This document shows positions 33,629 to 45,190 of a stretch of 64,000 nt of DNA, one piece after another. The first letter of the stretch is position 1. The number at the start of each line of letters is the position of its first letter. Made by a program: the position numbers and the translations under genes. Origin of the DNA: Musa acuminata AAA Group (lineage: Eukaryota; Streptophyta; Magnoliopsida; Zingiberales; Musaceae); assembly GCF_036884655.1 (NCBI RefSeq), contig NC_088354.1:13960501-14024500 (forward strand), written 5' to 3'. A model generated the notes under the pieces. It saw nothing but the letters and a program-made list of their open reading frames with translations, was not told the DNA's origin and made no database searches.

Positions 33629-35373
33629 TCATTTGTTGTTCTCCTGCAAGTTAGGCTGAATCGGCTGCACGCGGAAGGCCATAGTCATCTGGGGGGCAAA
33701 TTCACTATCCCTTTGATGATACCCAACCTCCAGTTCCATGACATTTCCTTCCATTGCCCGTTGCTGGTGGTGCTGAATTCATGAAACCCGATGGCCATCA
33801 ATAAACATTACTTTCACAGGAAAAAACATTGAAAAGTATGTAATTCTAAGTCCAAATATCAACACATTCCACAAAATAGTACGAGTAAAATGATCCAAGC
33901 TACAGTAACCAAGAAGACTATTTTGAAAGAACCTAAAGTTGTCCCCTTGTCATTTTTATGTTTCTTTTATTTCATATTACTAGTTAATTAGTTTTCAAAG
34001 CCTAAATTTATCTCACATTGCTAGTTAACTAATTTTTAAGACCTAAAACTAGTATAAATAAAGATCTCCTCTAAGCCTATCGAATCATCAATAAACAACA
34101 TTTTCAAATATTGTAAAAGTCTTCACCACTATAAAGAGTTGATTCCACTCGTCCTCCCTTGATCAGTTTGCTATAATCTTTTCTAGGAGTATTTTCTTGA
34201 TTTTGTTTTCGTTCTGCGTCGTAATGAAAGATGCAACAAGTGTTGCCTAGACAAGATGACATCAACTATATAATCTGTGCATCTATATGGCGTGCCCTGC
34301 AGAAAGTATCTGAAATGAGAAGATCGTCGTCCGATAGGAAGTATCATTACCAGCATACAAGTCAGTTGCTCGTTCTCCTCCTCGAGCAACTTCTCCTGAG
34401 AATTGCATGGAAGATATGGTTTGAGGGAGAAACAAAAGGCAACAAGTAATTTGAACAAATCCAAAGGAAAGGACATGAGTTGGTTATTGGATCTTTACAT
34501 TCTTCTTGTGCATCTTCCAGATCTCCATCTACAACAGGTAAGGAACACATCGGTAAGATCCAGCAACACCAACACCACCTCAATTGCACAGATAAAATCA
34601 AATCAAATCAAATCAGAAGAAAAGAAAAAGGAAACTCACTTGCTTATCCCTCACGCTGGCGAGCCCAATCTGGAGGCCCTCTTCGATAGGGATCAGCTCC
34701 TTAGGGTAAAGTGAGTTCAGATCCTCCCCCTTCAGATGCCTAATCATCCCCACACCATGTTACCACAAATTTTACCGAATACAAAATACGCGAACGAATT
34801 AGACGAAACATAGAGTGGCATTACAAACCTTAGCTCGATCTGCATGTTGTCATTCTCTTTCTTGATCCGATCGATTTCAGCACTCAGACTCTGCAGTAGA
34901 CACCCATGAACAGGTTAAAGTTGTCGTTTCTGTAGCTTGTTTTCATCAAAACAAAAGGCCTAAAAGAAGAGTCTTTTTAGGCCGAAGCTCGACAAAAGGC
35001 AAGATTTCTCCCGCAGCGAGTTACCTCATGCTCTGCATCCCAGAGCTTCCTCCCGGAGTTCTGTTGGTACCTCTCCAGGATCTTCGGCAACCTTCCGAAA
35101 CACCCCAAAAATCCAAATCCACCGATCAGATAAGGAGGGAAAAATACAGAAAAAGATGGGTACGGGTATGGGGAGGCGAGCTCACGCGGTGGTGGGGGTG
35201 CAGTAGTCGGACATCTTCCCGGAGCCAGAGAAGATGACGACGGAGACGTGGGCGTCGCAGAGGATGCTGATCTCCCTCGCTTTCTTGATGATGCCATTCC
35301 GGCGCTTGGAGAAGGTCACCTGCCGGTTGGTGGAGTTCTCGATCCGCTTGATCTCTATCTTGCCTCGCCCCAT
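33629..35373 (-). CDS. PI: MADS-box factor, PISTILLATA/GLOBOSA type (complete, 7 exons)
   Basis: A class B floral homeotic transcription factor; it pairs with AP3/DEF proteins to specify petals or lodicules and stamens (family knowledge). Exons on the minus strand: 35373-35186, 35091-35025, 34890-34829, 34739-34640, 34528-34499, 34395-34351, 33772-33629. Sizes 188, 67, 62, 100, 30 and 45 for the first six are the classic PI exon pattern. The protein has 211 residues: MADS domain 1-60 ([13 protein letters not shown]...FSKRRNGI), I region, K domain from about 88 ([31 protein letters not shown]) and a C-terminal PI motif [14 protein letters not shown] at 195-208. All junctions are in phase with GT-AG. 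Similarity to rice OsMADS4 supports a monocot source. There is no damage. The symbol is by family; copy number in the genome is unknown. Confidence 0.96.
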
Positions 35374-36520
35374 CTCGACCCAGCGCCCTCGCTCAGAGCA
35401 GTCCAACAGGAAGATAAGGGAGATGGGAAAGCGATGAGAGGGAGCAAAGGGAGGAGATAAAGAGGAGGGCTTTCCATCCTGGGCTGGGGGCGAAGGAAAC
35501 TTTCGGGGAGGCACCGAAACAGCTCGCTGGTTTTAAGCCCCCTCTCGCCTTCGATCACCAAAGTGGGGGTGGTGGAAATAGAGCTTCCGACGTCGTCTCT
35601 CCAGCTTTGCCTTTTGTTGTCTCGCGAAGGATGCGTGTGGTGGAAAAGACGGGAAATCAATTCAATATATATTTTCTTTCTTTTTTCAAAAATAAATAAA
35701 TAAAATAAAATCTTGTGTAAATATTTTTTTTTACCAACAAAAAAAGACCGTATGAATAATATATATATTTTTTTTACCAGAGAAAATTTATTCAGTATTA
35801 ATGTTTCTTATTACCATCCCATACGGTGTTATAAAATGAATGATATGATGATGAGAGCAAATCATGAGACAGTAATATGTTGCTATCCGAGAGATTCATT
35901 CAACATTATGCTATTTGACGACAATCCAAAATAGGCAACTAAATGGAGATGGAATGATCCTCTCGTGCAAGCAACCAAACTATCGAAAGAGATACTAACT
36001 AGACTTGCTAGAGTTGGCTCTCCCTATAAAATAGTAGACATTTGATTTCGATCCATATATGAATAGGATGGAAACCATAGGTACCATTTCGATAGCTATA
36101 AATTGGGAATCTGTTAAACTCTTCGTCACTTTTGATAAATGAAAATTTCTCCGGTATGAATTTTTATTTTTAATTTATATTCAAAATATCATAATGATTT
36201 AAGTTAGGAAGGATTCTGTTCGATACACTCCTATTGTTAGTCTTACATGTGATATCATGTAATATTTTTTTTTATAATTTTATTTGGGTGAGTATATATT
36301 ATATTATGTATAATATTTTATAATCATCAATAAAAGTTGTCTAACTATAAACCTCTTGTCTTCTTTAGCGAACATAATTTTATAATATATATATATAATA
36401 AAGAGATAAAATATATGTCAAAATAATTTAAAATTCTTATATGCATATATAGAAAATATAATAAATTCATGAACTTCTATACCTCATATCATAATATATA
36501 CATGCACTATCACTCTGCTT

Positions 36521-36526
<6 letters not shown>
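35374..36526. other. Upstream region of the PI-like gene
   Basis: The first 250 bases hold the leader and likely core promoter (a TTAAAA-type element near 35532-35537 on the minus strand). From 35650 it turns very AT-rich. I found no clear CArG box and no ORF of interest. Confidence 0.4.

Positions 36527-36601
<75 letters not shown>
36527..36601. repeat. (AT)n microsatellite, about 37 units
   Basis: An uninterrupted alternating AT run about 1.15 kb upstream of the PI-like start codon. The frames translated through it (YIYIYI) are artefacts. Confidence 0.98.
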
Positions 36602-36606
<5 letters not shown>

Positions 36607-38555
36607 TTTCACACTATACATCATAACATATACATGTATTGCATGTCGTGATATATATGTATATTTCCACACCACACATTATAGAAAATATATGTACTTA
36701 ATTATATATGCATGCATACAAGATATTTTTAACATAATTCATATATTTTATGTTTATAAGATATCTATATTCATATTTAGCTTATGCCAAGTTTATGGTA
36801 ATCACATCATTCGAAACATGCTTTCTAAAATGTATTATGAATACGATAATTTATATGATCACTATTTTATAGTGAATTAAATGTATACTTATTTAATTTA
36901 ACTCAAAAATAATTATGTATCATATTCCTTTGTGATCTAGTGTGCTAGAGAGTAGTATACCTATTAAATTAGGGGCATACGATTATAAGACATCTTAATT
37001 AAAAATCATATATATATTAAATTATTGATTTATAATAATTTATAAAAGAATTATGATAAAATTATTAATAAAATAGACTATAGTCAATTCATCTAAATTT
37101 TATGATCAAATTTTTAACAATTCATTATATAAATAAATGAACTAGTTAGCATTACTTAAACCATTGCACAATTGTGTAAATAAATTTTACTTCAATTTTT
37201 TAACTGATCTAATGATATTGAATTATCATAAAATTTTATAAAAAAACTAGGATACATATATAACTAAATACATACTAATTTTTAGCTTAAAATAAAATTA
37301 TTTAGAAGCTAAACTATCCTCCTAATTCAACGAATGATATTTATTCTATTATACTAAAATTGGGTTGGTGTTATCTAAATTTACAAACCACATATCTTTG
37401 TGCACAGAATTAATATGTACTCAATTATAAATTTTATAGAACTCTAAAAGAACCTTTTAAGGCATCAAAAAGATAGAATCTAATCATATCTTTAAGGGAA
37501 TCAATTCAGCTCCAATAGATAATTTCTCGAAAAAGACAAATTGAGGAACTCATAACTCTATGCATCGATCTCAGATTAAAATTATATTAGAAACCTTAAA
37601 ATTATAAGAGATTTATATAAAATATATCTAAATATTAAATATAAATTTGAAGTCTATCAATCTATAATCTATAAAACTAAATACCTAGTTATATTAAAGA
37701 AAGAATTGGATTTTTTTTATCTTAGCCTTTTTGGGGTTTCCTAACATGCATAAGAAAAACTAAGAGAATAACTAAAGAATAAGAGAAAAGGTTATGAGTT
37801 ATCAAGTTAGTAAATAGGATGAGGATAAAATAAGATAGAAATGCTTACGAGATTATTATAAAGTCTAGGGTGGGTTGAATCTCATTAGATCTTATTTTAA
37901 GTTTTTCTTACTAATATAATTATAAGATTATAGCAACTTTAATTGAGTCTAATTTGATTTATAAAGATAATATTTTTGTCTAAGCTTATCCTTCAATCTT
38001 CTTTATGTATCTCAACTTTTTTAGCATAATATTTTTCTTTAATTTATATTTTTATTACTTTATCCATGCCTAAGTAATTTATTATCCTTCATATATATGA
38101 TATTTAAAACTCAAACTTTTCTATTTTAATTATGGTCAAACTCATTCAAGTCATTAAAGGCCGATTAAAATTTAATCATCACTTTTAATCATTATATATA
38201 TATATATATATATTATAACTTAATCTCATATTTAAGTTATCTTATTGTTCCTAAAGGACTATGATTTCTTATTATAAAATATGCTTAAAGTTGACAGTGA
38301 TGTACATGCTTAATCAAAATTTTATAGAATATTATAAATAATATATTTTGAGAAGCATCCACTTTAAATTTAAAAGTCAAAAATATAAGTAGATCATTTA
38401 TCATATTAATGAAGCATAGATATCATAAATTATATCACTAAATGAGCGTAATGTATACATATTATTTTTATTTCTATTGACATACTAGTTGTAATTCAAT
38501 GTGTATGATATTCAAGCACTACATGAAATAGTCCCTGATTCAATTTTCAAGTCTT
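36602..38555. other. AT-rich gene-free stretch
   Basis: Long AT-rich sequence with short (TA)n runs, e.g. near 38195-38212. No coding, terminal repeat or tandem structure was recognised; it could be old transposon debris leading into the LINE. Confidence 0.4.
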
Positions 38556-38759
38556 TCTATTGAACTCCTTCTTCCAAAATTCCTAAGTATGTTAGTGTTC
38601 AAAATGACAAACCCTTGAAGGTAGACCAAATTATCTTATCTAAGACTGAGTCAAGTTTGCTCAAGTGTGTCTCTTATATCCTTCTAAACCACTCACACAA
38701 AGGATGTGGGTTAAGATTGATAAATTTTAATTTTTTCAATCTATAACTTTTAAGAAGAA

Positions 38760-38955
38760 ACCATATATTTATTTTACTTGTGATAGAATAGGTTACCATA
38801 TCGATGAATGTGTCCCGTTAAAAGAGATGGAGGTAAGGTGCAAAACTAAGAAGGCCCTACTAAGGCTTTGGAGCAATTCCAATGAGGAATATAACCTTAT
38901 CTATGGCCTTGGATTTGGGTGACACCTAGGGGAAAGCAAGTGCAACTAAGCAAAC
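38760..38955 (+). pseudogene. LINE ORF1 relic (zinc-knuckle region)
   Basis: Piecewise translation gives YFTCDRIGYHIDECVPL, a CCHC-like knuckle, and then a YGPWIWVTPRGK-like stretch after a frame change. Both are typical of plant L1 ORF1 proteins. Confidence 0.55.
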
Positions 38956-39784
38956 CTAAGTCTTAAGGCTCTAAGGCCAATCCTTCTAATCTAGACTAAG
39001 TTATAAGGGAGACTGATAGCAACCGAGTTGACTCAATAAGGTGTTGTACCTAAAATGGAGTCGAGCTCTCATAAAGCTGTGGTAACCCCTTTTGTAACCC
39101 ATTTTATGAGACATATAAGGATTACTTGTCATATTTAAGACACCTAGTAGTTGTTCTAGTACTAGTACAATAAGTCCTCTTGCTAAGGATCCATTGGAAA
39201 TGACCCTAGGGTTAGGTTACCTCGACCGACTATTGTTGGGTCTACGAATATGCCTACTCAACTTATGAAGGCTTGCTTGGGGAGAAAATTCGATACCCCT
39301 TGGAGATTTTCAATTCATTTACAATGCTAATATTTAAGGAGATACAGATGAAGAAATCTAATACCCCTTCCATTCCCTCAGAATTCTTTTTCTCTGTAGG
39401 ACCAACGGCTGAGGACGAATAGATGATCAACAAATCGATTAAGTCAGTAAGAGGAGCTCTATCCTTTGAGTAGCTAATGGAGAATCTTTTAACATTATTT
39501 AAGAAAGTAATTTTTGATTATGCTAGAGGAGAGGGATGATACTAAATACTTAATCTACCTAGTGCTCCACTTGTTTTTTCAAGAAGGAAGTTTTAATAGG
39601 GAGCACCTTACCTTCTCTTCAACCCCATCAAACACAAGCATAAGAAAAAGTGAATAAATGCTATAAAGATTGAGAGGTCTAAGAGGTCCAAGGTTGATGA
39701 ACAGGAGGGGAGCTAGCAGAGAGTAATTCCCTATAAATCACATCATTTGAAACTATAAAAGAGTTGTTAAAAGAGAGTATAAAG

Positions 39785-42700
39785 ATGTCTTGTCTATTTT
39801 CATTAGAATATGTAATCTAGATTTAGTGATCTTACTTGAGACACTTGCAAGAAGAGAAGAACCCAATATTCCTGATGAATTTAGGAAGCCTTATCAGTGA
39901 AGGAACCAAATTATGGTTATTAAGTCCCCTTAAAGCATTAAAGTTTTCAAAATTGAAGCCATTCTAGGAGCCTTTATGAATTGCTACATTTCTCCTTGGA
40001 ACAATCAGCCAATCTCTTTTAGTAGCTTGCTAACTTGCGTCTCTCAATTATTCTCATGGCTACTTATAAGCAGTTGTGTAAGATATTCTCCTTAAAGATG
40101 CTACTATGACTTTTAAGTAAATGGGTAAGGGTAAGAGATCGGTCCAAATGGCTTTAATATAGACTTTTATGTTCACTAGATCAAGTTAATACTTTAGTTC
40201 TTAAAGCCCTAAACTTGTTTCATATCTCAGCCACCCTTTTCCCTAGTTGAGAGCAAACCTATTGTTGGGTCCAGCCCATATGTGGGCTTGGACAATTAGG
40301 CATTTGAAACCCAAATCAAATTATTAATTAAAAGGTAAAATAGTTGAGGGCAGCAAATAAGAGAGAGAAAATAGTGTAGTGAACGACGACAGCATACAAC
40401 AAAAGAGAAAGAAAGATTAGGTTTTTGAGTTTTCTACTTGACGATCGGTGGCCAAACGTTGTCAGTTTTGGCCCAAATTTTATGTGGAGAATTCTTGCAG
40501 CAAACTCTACAATCATAACGGTGTTGATCTACATTTTACTCTCTCTAAGATACTTTCTTGCTATACCCACTTTGTGAGACCTAGAATTTTCTTTTAAGGA
40601 GATCCATCATATATGATGATATGCTAGAGGCAAGATCTATGTTTTTGATGTTATTATGATCCTCTAGTCATTTTAGAAAAGATTTACTGTAAACCTGTTA
40701 TCATTATTATTGATAGTGGAAGTTTGAGGTGGACTACGATCCTGTGGTTTTTCCCACATTGGATTTTCTACGTTAAAAGATTTAGTCTCACTGTATGATT
40801 GATTAATTGCTCTATTATTTATGCTATGTTGGTTAATATTTACATTTTGATATCAAGTTAATATTTTAATGAGGAACTCATTTTGATTATGTTTTAATGA
40901 GGAAAAGAATTATTCCACTTCAACATGTTTTTCCCAACACTTATCTTATGTTTATACTTAAGAATCCAAATGTCACTTCATACCAATCCCTATTTATAAT
41001 ATCCTTTATAAGATTCTTACCCAGATCCTTACTAATAGATTAAAAGATTTCCTTAACTCATTAATCAATCACAAGTAATTTGCCTTCATTCATCGAAGGA
41101 ATATTAATGACATCATAATTATTAATGAGCTCATTCATATTATGATTTATTCTTGTGGAAAAGCCCTTTGTCTTTTTAAAGTTGGACATTGAAAAAGCTT
41201 AATGTCTTGATTATTAAGTATATCCTAAGGAAGATGAATTTTTTCAATAGATTTATTGAGTGGATGGTGGCTTGTCTTTTCTCCTTTCACTTTGCATGCT
41301 TGATTAATGGTAGAAGGTCCACTTGTTCAGGAGTAAGAGGAGTATCAGGCAAAGGGACTCGATCTCCCCCTACTTGTTTATCCTTATTCAGTAGATCATA
41401 TTTTGTTTGATTTCGTAAGCTATCTCAATGAAATAAATCATCCCATTTAATTTGAAAGGTGTTAAGATATATTACTTTCTTTTTACTAATGATCTCATTT
41501 TGTGCTTTAGAGCTAATGCTTCCTCTTACAAATATGTCTTAAGAGTGTTGAAAGTTTTTGAGGTATTGACAAAAATATGAGTTAATGTTGTCAAAGTTAA
41601 ATATTTACTTTTTGAATATTGCCCCCCTAGAATCACACATGAGGTTATTTAGCAATGGTCTTGAGATTAAGGGAGTGGCCTTTCAAGTACCTACCTGGTC
41701 ACATACATTGGATTTAGCACACTCGTAGAACGTTTTCGAATGCTTATGGCTAATAAGGCTTTAGAAAGAATTCAAGGTTGGTATAAAAATTTCTTGTCCC
41801 AGATTGATCGGTTGATGCTAATTAAAATTATCCTAAATGCTCTTCCTACTTATATGTTACTGAACAGTCATATCTTAAAAAAATTCTTAAACTAAATTAA
41901 CAAGGGACTTTCTTATAGAAAGAAAAGTTATCTTCCAAAAGACTTCATCTCCTCGAATATAATATGTCAAAATAAAGAGCAAGTTGGCCTAGGAGTCAGG
42001 AATATCTCTTTGATTAAGAGATACATTTGTACAAGAAGGCTTCTTCCACTTCTTAACGGAGAGAATGACTTATAAGTGAAAGTATGCGTCTCCTCACCCA
42101 TGAATTTACCTTAGGAGTGATAGGTCTTATTGGGCCATTAGAAATATCCATAATCTCCTAAATATAATCGGAAAGTATTTAGGATCTCAGTAAGTGATAT
42201 CGCTAAAGTTTTGATTTGGTTGGATCTATCGATTAGTAACACCCCCTTAAGCTTTTGGCCTACCTTTGTGAATATAGAGCAAATCACAGACCATACTTAT
42301 ATGGACGAACTTATCTCTAGTAGGAATTGAAATGAGAATAGAAATACACTGCTCTTTGGCCTAGCTTTGAGGGATTATGTTGAGGGTATTTACTTATATG
42401 CTATCCCTAATGATGACATATCTAGGCTGAGAACAGGCTGAGAACCCCGAATGAGTGCTAATGATCAAAGATGTTTTCAATGCTTTGTCCTTCTAGCAGC
42501 GCAATGGAGAGGAAGGGTGGCTTGGTTGGAAGGCTCTTTGGCACTTGAGGGTGACTCCTAGGGTGAAAACATTTCTCTGGAAGTTAAGTTGGAATAAACT
42601 GCTCACTTCTAGCTAGTTATCACACTTGTTTCATTTTCAACTCAACTCGTGTTTCATCTATACTTGTTTGACGATTCTCCTAAACATATATCTATTTGGA

Positions 42701-43165
42701 CTGCTGGCTTGCTTGTGAGTTTTGGAACCTTGTTCAGCAGCAACTCTCTATCTCCTTTCGATTTATGGATTCTTGGTTGAGTGGCGACTAACTTCGTTAG
42801 AGACCATTGTTGCTTTTGGTTTTTGGTTTCTTAGGGTAAGCTGCAACGAGGCCAAACATAGCGATCGTCCGAGTGAAATTTTGTCTTTCTTCTGTTTGGT
42901 CCCATTCTAGAGAGTACTTCTCTCGTTGGGATTTGCCGGAGGGGAATTGGTAGACAACTGATGGGGAGAAGGCACCCCAAGAGATATATAGCGACTTATT
43001 CTTGAAACTGATGAATCTTTTATAATGCAGGATTGGATTATGTTATCAAATCTAAAGACGATGCAATACTGGGCTGTGGGGGCGGGCCATGCACAGCGCA
43101 CTCGACAATTATGGCGGATGGTGATGATCGAAGAGCTGTCAGGTATACTTTGAATGGTCGAGTAA
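39785..43165 (+). pseudogene. LINE ORF2 relic (endonuclease, reverse transcriptase, zf-RVT)
   Basis: Recognisable pieces: ICNLDLVILLETLARREEP (endonuclease start); YNILYKILTQILTNRLKDFL and FAFIHRRNINDIIIINELIH (RT fingers); FIEWMVACL...LINGRRST (RT palm); FTNDLILCFRANA at about 41480, where an active enzyme would have FADD/YADD; YKNFLSQIDRLMLIKIILNALPTYML (RT thumb); WLGWKALWHLRVTPRVKTFLWKL (zf-RVT). The catalytic aspartate pair is altered and the frame is broken many times. Confidence 0.75.
40263..40939 (+). mobile_element. Solo LTR of a Ty1/copia (Tork/Tnt1-like) element inside the LINE
   Basis: The ends are TGTTGGG and CCCAACA, perfect inverted heptamers. The flanks are CCTAT (40258-40262) and CTTAT (40940-40944), a target duplication with one C/T difference. 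The LTR carries the typical tgtggtttttcccacattgg and ends cttcaacatgtttttcccaa. LINE sequence continues on both sides, so it inserted after the LINE. Confidence 0.8.
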
Positions 43166-43211
43166 GGAAGTTCCCTTTTGATTGAGAAAAAAAGAAGAAG
43201 AAGAAGAAAAG

Positions 43212-44000
43212 AGTAAGCTCAGTATCTATGGCATAGATTCATAGAAATCAGCCTGCATGGCCCATTGGGTGAACCTTAAAGCCAGTCATTTAGTCCATCA
43301 ATCATCTCCAAATAATACTGGAGCTATTATTGTTGTTATTACAAGTCCATGTGAAGAAGTAAAAAGGATTCAATGTGCATAGCGCACAACCACGTGCCCC
43401 ATCACTTGGGAGTAGATGAGGCTTAATGTAATGAGAGTGCTTTCTTCTATATTGATGATGGTGTCCACATGCAAACAATACTGTTCTTGATTGGATGGAG
43501 CAGCAGAGAATGGAAGATGATGATGATGAGAAGGAGGAGGAGGAGGAGGAATCTCAGAGCTTTTCTCAGAGCATCAGATTCTGAAAGGAAACTCCACATG
43601 GTTGTAGGTGGGAGTTCAGTGACACAGCTCATCTTCTCCACTTTCTTCCTCGTCCATCCTTCCTGCTAAAGACTCGTGATTTCCTTATATTCTATAAGTC
43701 ATCTCATGTTCTACATATGCAAATAATGGTAATGACAGATAATTTAAGACCATATCAGCAGCTCAAATATGCAACTTTATATTTCCTGAACAAACTACTT
43801 GACTATATATGCTCTCATATCATCTGATAATTGCTGCACTGTTTATACCAAATAGTAAAAGTGTGAATGAAGGTTAGCCTGCATGAATCACCATGAGAAG
43901 AGCATGTTAGAGTGGGAATGCTGTGACTATGAAGGGGAAGCTCGTTTCCATATGCCAAACAGCAACTATGCGAAGACATTCTTCAGCCTTTAGTGCAAGA

Positions 44001-44002
<2 letters not shown>
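43212..44002. other. Gene-free stretch after the LINE
   Basis: There is a purine-rich run aggaggaggaggaggaa at about 43530. Otherwise it is unique-looking without coding evidence. Confidence 0.35.

Positions 44003-44071
<69 letters not shown>
44003..44071. repeat. (GA)n microsatellite, about 34 units
   Basis: A pure GA run on the plus strand, about 69 bases. Confidence 0.98.
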
Positions 44072-44073
<2 letters not shown>

Positions 44074-44378
44074 GCTGTTGTGGAATAGGATTGCTGTGGC
44101 TATGAACCAACAAGTGTAAGTCCAAATGCTGCCACTGAAGGCATATTGGAAGCAGTAGATGATATATGTTGCTTCCATGAAGAATGTCTTGGTCTGGAGC
44201 AAATGGACACTGCAACTCTATTGATGACTCCAAATGCATGCAATGACATTTGTTGGTCCATCTGCTAATTTGGAGAAGAGAACTTTGATGGAACATTTAT
44301 GCTGCATCTCATAATTGATGCACGGACGTGGTCCTCCATGTCCAATGATAACTCCAAAGATCGACATAACAAGCACAT

Positions 44379-44381
<3 letters not shown>

Positions 44382-44412
<31 letters not shown>
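44382..44412. repeat. (CT)n microsatellite
   Basis: A pure CT run of about 31 bases, the opposite strand sense to the GA run 300 bases to the left, so the two could pair as an inverted repeat. Confidence 0.97.
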
Positions 44413-44414
<2 letters not shown>

Positions 44415-44471
44415 CCAAACACCTCCTTTAGGTTTACTCTCTTTGTTTGTTCTGTGCTACATAATCTTTTA

Positions 44472-44545
<74 letters not shown>
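44472..44545. repeat. (TG)n(TA)n microsatellite
   Basis: A short TG run is followed by about 32 TA units. Confidence 0.97.
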
Positions 44546-44549
<4 letters not shown>

Positions 44550-44714
44550 AAAATTATTTATTTCTTCATCTAAGTTTTCTCATCTCAGACATGAGTGTGT
44601 CGGTGGATCATCTTCTTCTATTACTAACGATTTAAATTCATTTGTATCTTTATAACTCTATAAGGTAGTTACCAAACAAGGTGTTATGATCAATATAATG
44701 ATACCGATAGGCTA

Positions 44715-44741
44715 AGAGAGAGAGAGAGAGAGAGAGAGAGA
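44715..44741. repeat. (GA)n microsatellite
   Basis: About 13 GA units, the fourth dinucleotide run within 750 bases. Confidence 0.97.
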
Positions 44742-44949
44742 TACGATCTAACCAAGTAGGGTGCTATGATTCTTAGAGACTTAATTTTATATTATTTCTA
44801 TTTGATCTACAAGACCCGAATATTATGAATTCCAAAAAGCAAAAATCTTCTCATGTAAGTGGTATATAAGTGCATTGTATAGCTTTGAATAATAGTACTT
44901 AGAGTCAGAGGTGACTTTTGAAGAATCGTCAAATCATAATAATAAGATG

Positions 44950-45190
44950 GCTTTCTCCAATGATGATTGAATTAAACTTACTATTGATGACTCATTAGCA
45001 TATGAATATAAAGAAGGGAGTCGAGTGTTTTCTTAGGAATACTAAGGCTTCTTATTTACCTATAGGGTACATTTTTTAAGAGAACGAAGGATGTAACTAT
45101 AATAAATGTGTCTTAATGGAAGAAATTACTAAACTAATAATTGCGATTGGTCGTTAAGATTTTTGAGAGAAAAATTAAATCTCCATAGAA
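44950..45190 (+). pseudogene. Possible gypsy gag zinc-knuckle relic
   Basis: One frame reads ENEGCNYNKCVLMEEITKLI, followed by pieces that fit the pattern of plant gypsy gag ends (FH..GH.T..C..LKEEIE.LI..G.L). There are several stops. The resemblance is short, so this is only suggestive. Confidence 0.3.

Larger units (their letters stand above)
38556..43211 (+). mobile_element. Decayed L1-type LINE, split by a solo LTR
   Basis: Plus-strand remnants appear in LINE order: an ORF1 nucleic-acid-binding part with a zinc knuckle (38.76-38.95 kb), an endonuclease-like piece (about 39.79 kb), reverse transcriptase (41.0-41.9 kb), a zf-RVT-like part (about 42.5 kb) and a possible RNase H piece (43.0-43.15 kb). 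It ends in an A-rich tail (43185-43211, aaaaaaagaagaagaag). Every part has many stops and frame changes, so it is ancient. The left end is uncertain because plant LINEs are often 5'-eroded. Confidence 0.75.

Noticed and set aside
33548..33784. Plus-strand ORF of 78 codons
   Set aside because: Antisense of the last exon of the PI-like gene.
36469..36675. ORFs of Tyr-Ile repeats on both strands
   Set aside because: Translation of an AT microsatellite.
43923..44418. ORFs rich in Arg-Glu or Ser-Leu dipeptides
   Set aside because: Pure translation of GA/CT microsatellites.
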